Source of the DNA: Blepharisma stoltei
Taxonomy: Eukaryota > Ciliophora > Heterotrichea > Heterotrichida > Blepharismidae
Assembly: GCA_914767885.1 (NCBI GenBank)
Contig: CAJZBQ010000063.1
Coordinates: 248,001 to 312,000, forward strand
Direction: 5' to 3'
DNA length: 64,000 nt
Shown here: piece by piece, positions 20,901-32,215 of the stretch
Numbering within the stretch: the stretch's first letter is position 1
Layout: each line of letters starts with the position of its first letter
The notes under the pieces: generated by a model
The model's database searches: none
The model's input: only the letters and a program-made list of their open reading frames with translations
What the model was told of the DNA's origin: nothing
Translations under genes and position numbers: made by a program

Positions 20901-23900
20901 ACATCCCGAATTCTTCTAAAGTATCCAATATAATTCCTAATAACTCAGGAGAAATTTCATCAAGGTCAATTAAGGATGCCAATTCCCATGACTCAGCGAT
21001 TTCTTGGGTGCTTACAAGAGACTCTGCTGATTTAAAGTCTTTTAGAAATGAAGACACATCTGTAGAAAACATGCTGACGTATTCAATTATTTTTCGCATG
21101 GCTTGATCTTCAATGAAAATGTCAGTTTTGGTATTAATTAGTTTTCCACCTTGATTGAGAGCTGCGGCGTGGACATTGTCGATAATTGAATAATCGGAAA
21201 GGACTGTGCCTTCTTTATTGATGGTGGACCCCAAAGAATCTATGACAGAGCCTGAGTCTGATTGAAGCCATTCGTCTTCAGGGTCAATGTCTTGGAGAAC
21301 TTCATATATTTGGTCATCATCTTTTATTATGCTGAAACTGTCCGCCGAAGAGGATTCTAATAAGCTAAAGGATGCAGCAGATTCTTGGATTAATGAAAAA
21401 GATTCTTCTGGCTGTAAAGCTTTAGATGGAGGCTCCTCTTTTTCTTCTTCGCTTTCTTCTGCCTTTTCTTTTTCCTCTGGAATAATATTTTTATCCTCTT
21501 CTACAATTCTGTTAATATATTGTGTGTCTTTATCCGCAGTTGGTAGAACCTTTGGAATTAAGGTTTCTAAAGCTACAGGGACATATTTCTTGATAAATTT
21601 CTTTCTTTCTTCATCTGTCATGTTATTTCTACATTTATATATGCAATGCACCAATTTATCCCATTTTCTGCCGCATCTATAAGCATCTATAGCTCTTATA
21701 TATTCAAATTTCTCTGCAAATAAATCACCTGCAGATTCATAAAGTCCACAAGCTAAAAATGCTTCTGCGGCCTGATTATTGAGCCCAATGCTTTGGAAAA
21801 TATCAGCTGCCTTTTCATTTTCTTTTGCTGAGGCGAAACATCTTGCAGCTTCCTTTAGCATAATTCTCTTTTCATTTTCATCAATTTCAGAGAGGCTTAA
21901 AAATTCATTTCCAGCTGAAATAAAATCATTTCTTGCCTTTTCTAGTATTTCTCTGCGTTGTTTCTTTGAACTCTTACTACTATTTCAAGCTACTGAATTT
22001 TTTCCGTAGCATGTCTTTCGGCCTTGATTTCTTTCCAGAGCTATTTGTCCTCTTTATTTGCTTGGCAAAAATCATTATTTTTCAATCAAATGCTTGAGGA
22101 GGAAAATTTTTGGGTAAAATAATGTTGAGGAAATTCTTGAAAATAAAAAATATCTCCGAGGATAAGAATTTATATTTTTCCTTCTACAGCAACAAGAAGT
22201 TCAGAGGCCTGGGTAGCTTTAAGATAAGCCAAAGCTTTTCGCTCTAATATAATATCATCAGCAGCTCTGAAACACTTGGCAGCTTGTTCATAGAACTGAT
22301 GGGACATCATTCTAAGCCCTTGCTCTGTCCATTCTTCTTTAGTAGACGATTTTGCAAAAGTTTGGAATAATGAGCCCTGTAGCTCTTCTGATGTTTGGAA
22401 TGAAGAAGATCCTATTTTCTGCCAGAAACTTTGCATTTTGTCCCTTATTTCTGGCTTGTCATCATAAATAATCAGTCTGACTTTTGGCCTTGTGATGGCT
22501 ACATATAATTGTTTTAGTTCAGTGCACAATAGTGAATATTTTTTTATATCTATGACCTTGCTGCATGATAACTTAGGGGTTTGGTTTTCTAGGTCTTCTA
22601 AACTACTTGGCTTATAATTAGGGTCATCTTGAATTTTTCCAATATAGTCTAAAGCTTTTCAATTTTTTATTGGCATTTCAGAATCAGTAAAGAAATTATA
22701 GAGAATTACATCGTCAAACTCTAGCCCTTTGGCTTCATAAACAGTCAAACACAGAGCTGATTTAAGCGATCTGTGAAGCTTCAATTTGGATTCTTGATTT
22801 CTCACAATAATAACTTGGTTGCAGCCGAATTGGATATTTGAAGCTTGAGAATTTTCATTATAGCCCTAGCCTCCTTTTGGCTTGGGCTATACAGATCTCC
22901 TGATGTCGGAATGGTAAAACCAACTCCCAGATGACAAATCCACTCTGTATTCGAAATTTGCCATCTGGGGATTAGTTTCAACTAATCCCTCTTTCAAATT
23001 CGGGAGAAATCAGGATAGTCCGAGCCAAAAGGAGGCTCGGCTATACTGGTAAATAAAAAATTCAATAAATCATCTGGGCTGCCACTGTTTATGATAATAG
23101 GATGAGGACCATCTTTTAAGCTTTTTTCTCTCCCCATCTTATCGATAGTAGCTGGGAATAAAGTTTCTAGTAGTGCCACAACTGAATTGGCGAGTTCTAA
23201 GATTTGATTGTGAGATCTGAAATTTATAGTAAGCTGTATTACTTTAGGAGGGTTGATAGCAGACTCATAATACAAACTTTTTAAGTCGCAAAACCTGAAG
23301 CCAACACCTTTGGCTATTGTTTGTGCAGTATCTCCTGAAAAAAATAATTTCTGGCCTGTAACCTCAAGCAGCAAAGTAAGTGTTGCAGATGTCAAATCTT
23401 GGACCTCATCAACCATCATATAATGGATTGGAATTCCTTTATACCCATGGTAATGAATTTCACACAAAATATAGTTTACTATGTCCTGAAAATCATAGCA
23501 GTAGGATTCTCTTTTCATCGTTTCATAAGCAATGAAAGCTTTGTATATTTCTATTTTTTCTTCTTTTGTTAGATTTGATGATTTTTTACTTGCAAGAAGA
23601 TATTCATCTAATGTGAGGTAAAAGTTTCTAGATAAGTACGACTTTGGGCTTCCTTTGATATAAGCTGAAAATTCTGTCCATAAGACCAATGGTGAAAATT
23701 TACCTCGCCATGACAAATTTGGCCAAAAACTTTCAGAAAAATCTTTAAAATCAACTTCCCGGCTTCTCAGATGTTGTTGATAATAAGATTCTGGCATATA
23801 ATTTTTTTTGCTTTCTTCGACAAGAAGGTCTTCATCAGAATCTGAGTCATCACTCATAAATTCAGACTGCTCCCTTTTTTTCTTTTTATAGGCTTTTCCA

Positions 23901-24627
23901 ATTTCAAGCGCACCCATCAGTTCATTATGCCACTCAAAATTTGAAGAAGATCCTATCACTCTTCCATTTTTGTCCCTCGAAAAAAACGGTCTGTCTGACT
24001 CTCCTATATAACTATTTAAAATATTTTTGAATTAAAAATTAAATAATAATATTTTTTGAAAAGAAAGAGTAAGCTTCCGTCAATCATTAAAACTAGTTTC
24101 CTAATAGTAACGAATAATGGAAAATCGTTATCTGTAAGCAATTTCATAGAATGTGGGCCTGAAGTTATTTCTTCTTCTATTTCTTCAGCCTGTGAAAGTT
24201 CAGAGACTTGCCTTTCTAACTTGATTTCTTCTACTTTTTCTTCTTCAAGATCTGGCTTTGCTGCTCTCTCTTTGGCCTCTAAGCCATTTTTGATTAGTTT
24301 ATTGAGTTTGCTATAATAAATCTTAACTTCATTTGTAAGGACTGGAGAGGCAGTGACAAAAATGAAATGTAGAGATGAAGGCTTATCTACATCTTCTGCT
24401 CTCAGCTTTTTCTTTTTTAGCATTTTATATCTAAAAAGAATTTCAGCTGAAAACATACGTAGCAGTGAGCAAGTGGTTTTTCCTGTTCCAGACCTTCCTA
24501 TAGCAAGAACATTTCCTGGAGTGCTGATAAGTTCTAGTTCTTCTTCTGTCAGCTTTAAAGCCATGTTAGGAAGAGTCTTCAGAAGTCTAATGAAGTCCTT
24601 TCCGCTATTTTCTTCACTTACTTCCAC
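17926..24627 (-). CDS. TRANK1-like SF1 (UvrD-type) helicase, large (three IESs)
   Basis: Removing IESs of 65, 185 and 131 bp gives one frame of 2106 residues from ATG 24627 to TAA 17926-17928. Motif I GRSGTGKTT is at residues 44-52. Next come LFVTIRKLVLMIDGSL and PFFSRDKNGRV, which become contiguous only after the first IES is removed. Motif II is MVDEVQDL (near 23410), motif III LFFSGDTAQT, motif IV INFRSHNQILELANS, motif V LTVYEAKGLEFDDV and motif VI LYVAITRPKVRLII. A long helical-repeat C-terminal half follows (AAKCFRAADD, CFASAKENEKAADIF and similar, TPR-like). This layout is that of TRANK1-type proteins, whose substrate is not well established. TGA for Trp occurs repeatedly. A decayed copy of its 3' end is at 39275-41140. 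Confidence 0.88.
22042..22174. mobile_element. IES in helicase gene (131 bp excised)
   Basis: On the coding strand the frame stops at TAA 22172-22170 after AVEGKI and resumes at KIALERNQGRKTC. Joining TA 22173-22174 with TA 22042-22043 (both codon positions 2-3) removes 131 bp and restores the frame. No strong palindrome or MITE end is visible. Confidence 0.8.
22859..23045. mobile_element. Hairpin IES in helicase gene (185 bp excised)
   Basis: Arms TATAGCCC.AGCCTCCTTTTGG and CCAAAAGGAGGCTCGGCTATA form a long imperfect palindrome. Within the left arm AGCC..TTTTGGCT is itself a small hairpin. The TAs 22859-22860 and 23044-23045 join at codon positions 3-1, giving acc agt aat gaa and continuing to motif V. 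Retained, the frame ends after DYPDFSRI. Confidence 0.9.
24005..24071. mobile_element. Short IES in helicase gene (65 bp excised)
   Basis: Very AT-rich. It interrupts the helicase between DGSL and GESDRPFFSR. Joining TA 24005-24006 and TA 24070-24071 gives agc tta gga gag, both TAs at codon positions 2-3. Retained, the protein would end at a TAA after 203 residues. Confidence 0.87.
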
Positions 24628-24715
24628 GTGCTAATATTATATTCGCTAATAAATAAGATTTAAATAAACAGTTTTTTATTTTTAAATGAAAAATGAATTA
24701 AATACTTGCTAAAAT

Positions 24716-25813
24716 TTATAGATTAATAATAAAAATATTTAAGTTATTAAAATAAAAGAAAGCTAGAAAACTATTTTGATCACAAATCCGATAAAAGAGT
24801 GGAGATTTGCTTTTATCAAATGGAGAATAAGTTAGATTTTTGACTAAGTTATTTTTAAAATTTTCATTTTTCTCTCGATTCTCCAAAATAGCTCGGTCCT
24901 TTCATACCCATCTTCCTGTACTTGCATCAAACTGTATACTTGCTGATTCCTCTTCAGTCAAAAACATTTGTGGGATTATTAATGGATATCATTTATCTGT
25001 AGCATATCTTAATTGATTAGAAATACTTAAGTCTCCAACCCATTCAGAATATTCAATCCATTTGTCAGGGTCCTCACTGATTTCGTCTGAGAATTTCTCT
25101 ATCAATTCAAGTGTACCATAATCGCTGTCAATAATTTCAATTAGTTTGATATAGTGCTCATGTGAATACTCAACAACTTTACCATTTTTGACAATTGGAA
25201 TTCTCTCAATCAAGCATGCACCAACTCCATGCCACTCGATGTCATAATAACCATAATTCACATTATAAAATGGAAATGAAAAATATACCATTCCAATACA
25301 AGGGCCATTTTTCAAGATTCGGCAATTATAATCATCAGATATATACCCAAGGCTAAACTCGATCATTTTCTTTAGTAGCGTACTTTTCATATCTTTAGAA
25401 AAATCCTTGAATCTCAATAAAGCTCTTTCAGAAATTCGAAATCTCCAAGGGATCTGGTTAATGTCTTTGAAGATATCACGAGATTTTCAGAACTCAGCTC
25501 TCATTTTTAGATCTGTGATGTTTTGTGGTTTCCAGAATGAGATTTCGCCTGTGAAGCGGTCTTTTTCGTATTTCTCGATCTCATACTTAAGATAGGTTGT
25601 CCAAATTTCGAGAGGGTCATCCATAATTTCTTTGTAATTAATTGGCATATACGAGCTAAAATCATGGTACATCTGCCATAGGTTGTTGATCATCTTACTA
25701 TATACCTCGTTAACATGGCCTACAATGATGCCTTTAATGTTAGAATAAGCCATAGTATCTTGGCCAAGGACAGTATTGGTTTGCTTTTTCTTGAACTTTT
25801 TAGAGGCTTCCAT
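24716..25813 (-). CDS. Hypothetical protein, 365 residues
   Basis: One frame from ATG 25813-25811 (MEASKKFKKKQTN) to TAA 24716-24718. It is open across TGA (Trp) codons at 25484-25486, 24986-24988 and 24908-24910. It is acidic and aromatic-rich (DIEWHGVGACLIERIP, WIEYSEWVGDLS, STGRWVWKDRA). There is no signal peptide, membrane segment or motif that I recognise. It sits between the helicase and the JAMM gene, all on the minus strand. Confidence 0.72.
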
Positions 25814-25923
25814 AATATATTGTATCGGCACCGATTTATTTCTAAAAAATATGGAAATTATTAATTAATAAAATGCAATCTGGGAATATCTAATGAAACA
25901 AAACAATAAACTAAGCAAAATAA

Positions 25924-26769
25924 TTAATCAATAAACGCTTTATAGATATCATTAATTTGTTCAGGCGATAGCTCAAATTTTTCAAGAAGGAGCCTTAATT
26001 TCTGCCCATAAGTGATTCCTCTTTTCCAAACTCTGGATGGGTTGATTGATTTATTGAGGTGTTTATAAGTCTGAATCAATTTCAAAGCTCTTTTTATTGC
26101 ATCCTGGCTAAGCGGAGTCTGCAAGTAAGAGTACCTAATAGAAAACGCAGGATGATGCCCTACTCGCTTGAGTTGCTCATTATTGACTTGTACATTGAAA
26201 AGCGATAAAATCCCTTCAATTTTTGAAGTAGATAGATAAGGAGTAATAATGCAGCCAATAAACATGCTCTCTGAAGCTTTCTGATAGCTTAGCTGATTAT
26301 CAATATCCAGTCGAGATGGGTCAGGATCAAAAGTTGGGTGAGAATGATATCACCCAACGATGTTCAGTCCTCTTTCTTCTATTTCTGACCTAACGTTCAC
26401 AGCGCTGTCAATATCCATTTCCACATTTATGCGACCGTTTTCATGGTCAATTTCTTTCACTGGGTAGGCGGACTCGATTTCGAGTGAGCCATCAGTGAGT
26501 TTTCCAGCCATTCAGCCAATAATTTCATGGTGATATAGATGGGCATGCAAGGACATCATGAAGTAGGCTTCTTTGTGAATTGTTACGGAGATCATTGATG
26601 AGGATGCAGCAATAAGAGGAACTAGTTCATGTAAACTTTGAGTCCTTGTGAGTTTTGGGAATCGGGGCTTTCTAACTCGTTTTGCTGGTAAAATTTCTGT
26701 TTGTGAAGTTGGCGCCTTGGTATCAGTCAAGTTTTCTGATTGATGCTTTTCAGAGGGAAAGTCTTGCAT
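25924..26769 (-). CDS. JAMM/MPN metalloprotease, MYSM1/MPND-like
   Basis: 281 residues from ATG 26769 to TAA 25924, open across TGA (Trp) at 26509-26511 and 26350-26352. The JAMM zinc motif is complete: Glu in HHEIIGW, then GWYHSHPTFDPDPSRLD, that is HxH, ten residues, Asp, with the Ser of SRLD. The following IDNQLSYQ and FIGCIITPY are typical of the MYSM1/MPND branch, which removes ubiquitin from chromatin or otherwise acts in the nucleus. A basic segment (PAKRVRKPRFPKL) lies before the domain. No SWIRM or SANT domain is present, so it is shorter than animal MYSM1. Confidence 0.88.
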
Positions 26770-26986
26770 ATTGATATTTATTCTATTTAAATTATTAGAA
26801 ACGAAGCAGATATTGATATAAAGTGAAGAATATAGCTTTATTAAATATTCCTGTAGCAGCTTTCAGAGGAGCCTAGATAGCGCACATTGATAAGCATCAA
26901 CTCAAATAAATCGAATTTTGCCTCGAATCTAATGAAAAATAAGCTAACAAACTGGTATGATATTATCAGTGATCAATAAATAATCC

Positions 26987-28201
26987 AAGATGAAATATAA
27001 AATGGAATCTATGATAGGAAGAAGAAGTTGCAGAAAAATATCAAACTCTAGAAAGGTTCTCACACTTAGTTATGGGAATTTATGGGATTTACTGAGTTCT
27101 CAGTTTTATTTTTTGATTTTGACCTATCATAATTTACTATTGCATACTTTCCATATGCATCAGCTCATTTAGTGCTATGCTTATTGCTGTATTATATTGA
27201 TAAAACACCGCAAAGCTCAAGCCAATATTTTCGATTGCATTTTCAAAGTACAATTGTACAATATGGTGACTCACGGGATGAGTGACTATTGATTGCACTA
27301 TTATCATTCTCCTTTATAACCACTGTGAATGGCATTTAATACCAAGTGCTTGAATCAAAGATTTAGTTTTACTTAAGCAAATTTGCAAGGCTTTTAAATT
27401 GTAACATTGATGAAATGATTGGCAAGCTGTCAAAAATTGAATAATGCCAAGGCAAAAAATACTCTCATATGTCAGATCCCAATTTATTGATTGATGATAT
27501 TTATATGATAAGAAATTTTCAGATAAATCAAGAAATTTTACTGGGTTAAACATAATCAAAATATGGTGTCGTTCGAATTTTCTATTCTCTTGAGCAGAAA
27601 TTTATCCTTGGCCAATGTTTGGATTAAGCAAACATTTGTAATGGAGAGGTCAAAAAGTATTGTGGGAGAATAGTGAAGCCAATTGGTAACAGTAAGGGAT
27701 TCAAATCATCTGATTGAGCTAGAACAGACAATATCTGATAATAAACTGAAAAATATTCTACTGAGATCTGCTTCAAATGCCGATAAATGCAATATCCTTT
27801 CTTTCATGGTTACTATTAGAAGAAAATGATATTAAAAACAATGCAAAATACAGCGAAAGGCTCGATATATATTCTGTTCCATCTAAATTACTCATATCGC
27901 TTATCAATGATTTATTGGATTATTCAAGAATTCTTGCTGAAGTTTTATCAATATAGCTCTTAAAAGCAGATCAATTTCATAGTGCCTTACCGGTTGCTTC
28001 ACTTTTAATAAAAAATAAACTGGGTATTAAAAAACAAAATAATCAGCTCTCATCCCCTATTTGATTGCTAACTCTGTAATAAAATAATTTTTTATTAATA
28101 AGTGTGATTAATAACGCAATAAAGCTTATTAAAAATTCAAGCAGAAAAGAAGGAATCAAGACTCTTATGAGATTAGACCCTGAACTCCAAAATTTATATA
28201 T
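26987..28201 (+). pseudogene. Decayed hybrid histidine kinase (copy 0)
   Basis: Scattered matches to the kinase family in changing frames. EEEVAEKYQTLERFS-like is near 27015-27065. ARLLNCNIDEMIGKLSKIE and QGKKYSHMSDPNLLIDDI are near 27370-27500. A LEQTISDNKLKN-like stretch is near 27725, NDLLDYSRILAE is near 27905, and AIKLIKN..RKEGIKTL is near 28105. TAA, TAG and frameshifts occur throughout. It ends where a MITE copy begins at about 28198, with no receiver domain left. Confidence 0.8.
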
Positions 28202-28435
28202 TCAGCTCCTCTGCGAATAAGAAATTGAGAAGTAAAAGTTAATTAATTTAAAATATTTATGTTTTAAAATGCAAGTTGTTTAAATTAACAGAATTAGCTA
28301 AAGATTTCATTATACTAATTATTATTATATATAAAAATTATTTAGAAAAAATTTTTGTTCTCTTATGGAAGGCGGGTTTTTGGGCAAAAATAGGGATTTT
28401 CCAATGGTTTTGTTCGCTCAAGGAGGAAGAGAGTA
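28198..28435. mobile_element. MITE-family element, partial, in kinase pseudogene
   Basis: The right two thirds of a family copy: the ATTTATGTTTTAAAATGCAAG core, GAAGGCGGGTTTTTGGGC, TTTTGTTCGCTCAAGGAGG and TA at 28434-28435. The left end is degenerate (CAGCTCCTCTGCGAATAAG). Confidence 0.7.
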
Positions 28436-28958
28436 AGTAATTTATTTTGTTGGATTTCGATACATTGAATATTTTCATGACTCCCGATAGAAAATCATAT
28501 CGATAAATTTTTGCTAAATTTATATTAATGATATTATAAATTTATCAAAGAATTTTCAAGATTTCTTAAAATAAGATTCAAACAAACGAGCTGAGAATTT
28601 TCAATTGTATAGTAATTAATAATATAATAAAAATCAGGATGAAGCCAAATTTTATTTTCTGTTAAGTTATTCATAAATTTTTAATAATCTTTTATTCAGA
28701 TAAATTCATTAATTATTGTTTTTCGTCCCATTTAATTGAATCTATTGATATTAACGCCAATAAGCTTAACAATTATAAATTTTTATTTTATTTTTAATAA
28801 AACTGTATAGGCTAAACAGTGATTATTAAGTGAGTCTCCATAATAGTTTATTCAGAGCATATTAAATTAAAACATAGATCCCTAAAATCAAGCTCATAAT
28901 TAATATTAATTTTATTTTTTGCTCAATTTTTATCGATTACTGGCGATAAATCAATATA
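28436..28958. other. Intergenic AT-rich spacer upstream of kinase 1
   Basis: No open frame or repeat family member identified. It must contain the promoter of kinase 1. Confidence 0.5.
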
Positions 28959-31653
28959 ATGGATAAATTGAGAAGTGCCTGGTGGGAAGAAGAGATAGTA
29001 GAAAACTACAACATTCTAAAAAAATTTAATTACCGGCGACTTAAACTTTCGATCACATCATTGTGCTTGTTTTCAATGGGATATTTTATCCTCAGTTTTA
29101 TAGCTCAGGAGAGATTTTAGATCGCCCTGGATATGAAAATGCTAGGAAAACTCTCCAAGTTAGTTTTAAACTCAATTTAACGAAAAACTAGGAGAGTTTA
29201 CAAATACGCCTGATGCGAGGCATTTATTAGCTCCTCAAGTTAGTTTGTCAGCTTGAGTTGAAAAACTAACTTTAGTTTTCCAAGATTTTCCTATCCAGGG
29301 CGATCTAAATCGCTCTTGAGCTATAAATGCTGAAATTTCGTAATGCTAACTTTTCAAATGACTTTTATGCAGCTACTTATATATTTTTTAGTGTTGTTTT
29401 TCGAAAGAAGAGGGGTTTTTGCTAAAACTATATTTGCAATCGTACTTTCTGAGTATAATTGTTTTGTTTGGTGGTTAATGGGAAGAAGCCAATATAGATC
29501 TGCAAAATTATTATTATCAAATGTATCGCTTTCATACACAAATATTTTTGAATGGCCTTTCATTAGGAATCCTTATTTAAGGGTAATTATAATGGTAAAG
29601 CACATACTTTTCTGGCATTATTCCAGCTATTTTGAGTGAGAAGAGACTGAGAAAGAGCAGCTTATGCCTCACCTGATATCCTTTTTATTAATATGGCTAT
29701 CTGACTTATACCATAGAAATATCAAGGCGAACTCTTATGAAAGGTTTTTGTCAAGAAAACATCTTGAAAGTGCAGAAAAAAGGCTGAGTGTCATTTTCAA
29801 TTTATTTCCTGATGGAATTTTAATTATTTCTGGAGAAAAAGAAATTTTATATGTAAATGCTATCATAACTAGATATTTAAATTGTGAAAAATGACAAATA
29901 ATGGAAACTTTATCATCAATTGAATATTGCCAAGGGAAAAAATACTCACTTTTATCAGATTCTAACAAATTAATCGATGATATCCACCTAGTTACAAGCT
30001 TGGAGCTCAACCAGCAGGTGCTGCTTGGACTAAGCCAAACTGAAACATCAAATTTGGAATGGAGAGCACAAAAAGTACAGTGAGATGACCAAGAAGCTAC
30101 TTTATTGACAGTTAGAAATGCAAATCACATCATAAACTTGGAGCAGTCAATCTCAGACAACAAACTGAAAAACGTACTGCTGAGATCTGTATCTCACGAA
30201 TTGAGAACTCCTATAAATGCAATTATTTCTATGTCTGAATCATTAAAAACAGAGCCAGAAGTATCTGGAAATGAGAGTTTTAAGGAGAAATTGGCCATTG
30301 TCTTTGTTTCTTCAAAGCTGCTGCTTTCTTTGGTGAATGATTTATTGGATTATTCAAGAATATTAGCTGGAGCTTTTTCCATTCAAAAAAGCAAATGCTT
30401 ATTAAGAAGTATAGTCTATGACTCTGTCAATTTGGTAAAGATCCAAGCTGAGAAAAAAGGACTAAAAATACTTACTTCTCCCCTCCGTGAGCAAACAAAA
30501 TAATTTTTGTTCGCTCAGTGAGGGGGGTTAATTTTTTTTTTAAAAAAAATTTATATATAAATTTTATAGTAAATTTTTTTCTACAAAATTGAAATAATTC
30601 TAATTTGTAAAATTTGAAAAGCAAATATTAATTTAATTTGTAAAATTTATGCTTTAAAATGCAATCTGTTTAAAATTAACCAGAACTAGCAAGAGATTTC
30701 ATTATACTAATTATCCTTATATATCAAATTTTTTTTTCATAAAAAAATTATTGTTATTTCACGGAGGGGAGGGAGTTACAAGGATTGACTCGAATCTCCC
30801 TGCATATATTTATACAGACCCTTTAAGACTGAGCCAAATGCTGCTCAACCTCCTCAGCAACGCTTTGAAGTTCACTCTTAAAGGATGAATTGAAGTGTGC
30901 TGTGTATTAGTTTCCAAAGGAAAGCTCAAAATAATTGTTAATGACACTGGCATTGGCATTGAAGAAGGCAAGCTCTCCACGATCTTCAAAGAATTTAGCA
31001 CTCAATTAAGCGCAACAATAAATCCATCAGGTTGTGGACTCGGATTATTCATTTCGAACGCAATTTCAAAGGAGCTCGGCTCTCAGCCAATAGAAGTCCG
31101 TTCAGAACTTCAAAAAGGATCCTCATTTAGCTTCTCAGTTGACATAGGTGAAGAGCCTGCATCTGAAGAACCTTTGTTTGAAGAGTTTAATACACCTATA
31201 GTTTCTGAAGATCTTCCTTTATTCCAAGTCAAAGATTTCAGTAAGCTTATTGAAAAAGAATTCCCAAAGGTCTTAATTGTCGATGATAACGATTTTAATA
31301 GAATTGCTGTTGGAACTTTGCTGCTTCATTATGGGATTTTGTTCACTGAGTGCTGCACTGGAAAAGAAGCTATAGCAGCAGTAGAAGTGAGTGACAAAAA
31401 AAAGAAGCCGTACAAGCTGATTATTATGGATGGAAGCATGCCTGAACTAAATGGCTGAGATGCAGCCAAAATTATACATCAATTATACTTTGATGGCAAA
31501 ATTGAAGTCCTGCCAATAATTATTGGATACACTGCGTTTAGTTCAGAAGAAGAGCTGAATTTGTGCACAACTTCTGGGATGAAAGAATGTCTGATTAAAC
31601 CTTGCAATCCTGAAGTTTTGATTGGTAAGGTTTTGCACTATTTGTCGACATAA
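28959..31653 (+). CDS. Membrane hybrid histidine kinase 1 (two IESs)
   Basis: After removal of IESs of 225 and 304 bp the gene encodes 721 residues from ATG 28959 to TAA 31651-31653. The N-terminus MDKLRSAWWEEEIVENY is shared by the cluster and is followed by several hydrophobic segments. A PAS-like region (RLSVIFNLFPDGILIIS) comes next, then the phosphoacceptor box LLRSVSHELRTPINA, the N box NLLSNALKF, the G boxes NDTGIGIEEG and GCGLGLFISN, and a receiver domain (VLIVDDNDFNR, Asp in IIMDGSMPELNGW, IIGYTAF). All phosphotransfer residues are present. The predicted role is sensing at a membrane with phosphorelay to a separate carrier protein, which is not encoded nearby. Confidence 0.92.
29099..29325. 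mobile_element. Hairpin IES in kinase 1 (225 bp excised)
   Basis: The arms pair over about 65 bp: TATAGCTCA.GAG and TTTAGATCGCCCTGGATA on the left, TATCCAGGGCGATCTAAA and CTC.TGAGCTATA on the right. Joining TA 29099-29100 and TA 29324-29325 (codon positions 3-1) gives agt ttt aaa tgc tga, that is SFKCWNFVML. Its length is a multiple of three, but it contains TAG in frame. Confidence 0.92.
30473..30778. mobile_element. MITE-family IES in kinase 1 (304 bp excised)
   Basis: Starts TACTTCTCCCCTCCGTGAGC with the terminal hairpin (GTTCGCTCAGTGAGGGGGG) on the left, so it is inverted relative to the copy in the ABCA gene. It ends TTTCACGGAGGGGAGGGAGTTA. Joining the TAs gives ctt aca agg att gac, matching the TRID segment of the paralogs. 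Confidence 0.93.
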
Positions 31654-32215
31654 ATGAAACAAAGATATAAAATGTAGTGCTGAAATATTTAAAAAATAAT
31701 TGAAAAGCCCAATTAAATTTTAAAAAATGGTAATCATAGAAATTTTTAAAATAAGGCTTAGGTAAACAATTAAAAGTTATTTCAATATAACATCAACAAA
31801 CTTTAAATCAGTTAAGCAATTTTAAAAAATCAGATTTATGAATAGCTTTTTAAACATATAAGATATAATATCACTTTCTCTCCTCATTCGCAGTATCTCT
31901 CTATTAAAAATTAGGAGCAAAGTCTAGTATTCATACTCAAAAATAAAACGTCATAATAAAAGAGTTCTAAAGTCTCAATCAAAAACAATAAATTAATTCC
32001 GTGAGCACAATTATTTTTTATCTATCTATTAAATACAACTTAATGTCTTATATTCTCGAAATTGTTAATAAATTTTAAAATTTATTTTCTGTTTTATAAA
32101 TAATTAAGTATCCATTTTAGATATAAGACCTTTTCCAATCTTTTAAAAACTTCTTTCTAGAATTTAACTGCCCAATCTAAATCATAAAAAATTTTATTAT
32201 TATTTATATATTTTT
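31654..32215. other. Intergenic AT-rich spacer between kinases 1 and 2
   Basis: No open frame, palindrome or MITE end seen. It must hold the 3' end signals of kinase 1 and the promoter of kinase 2. Confidence 0.5.
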
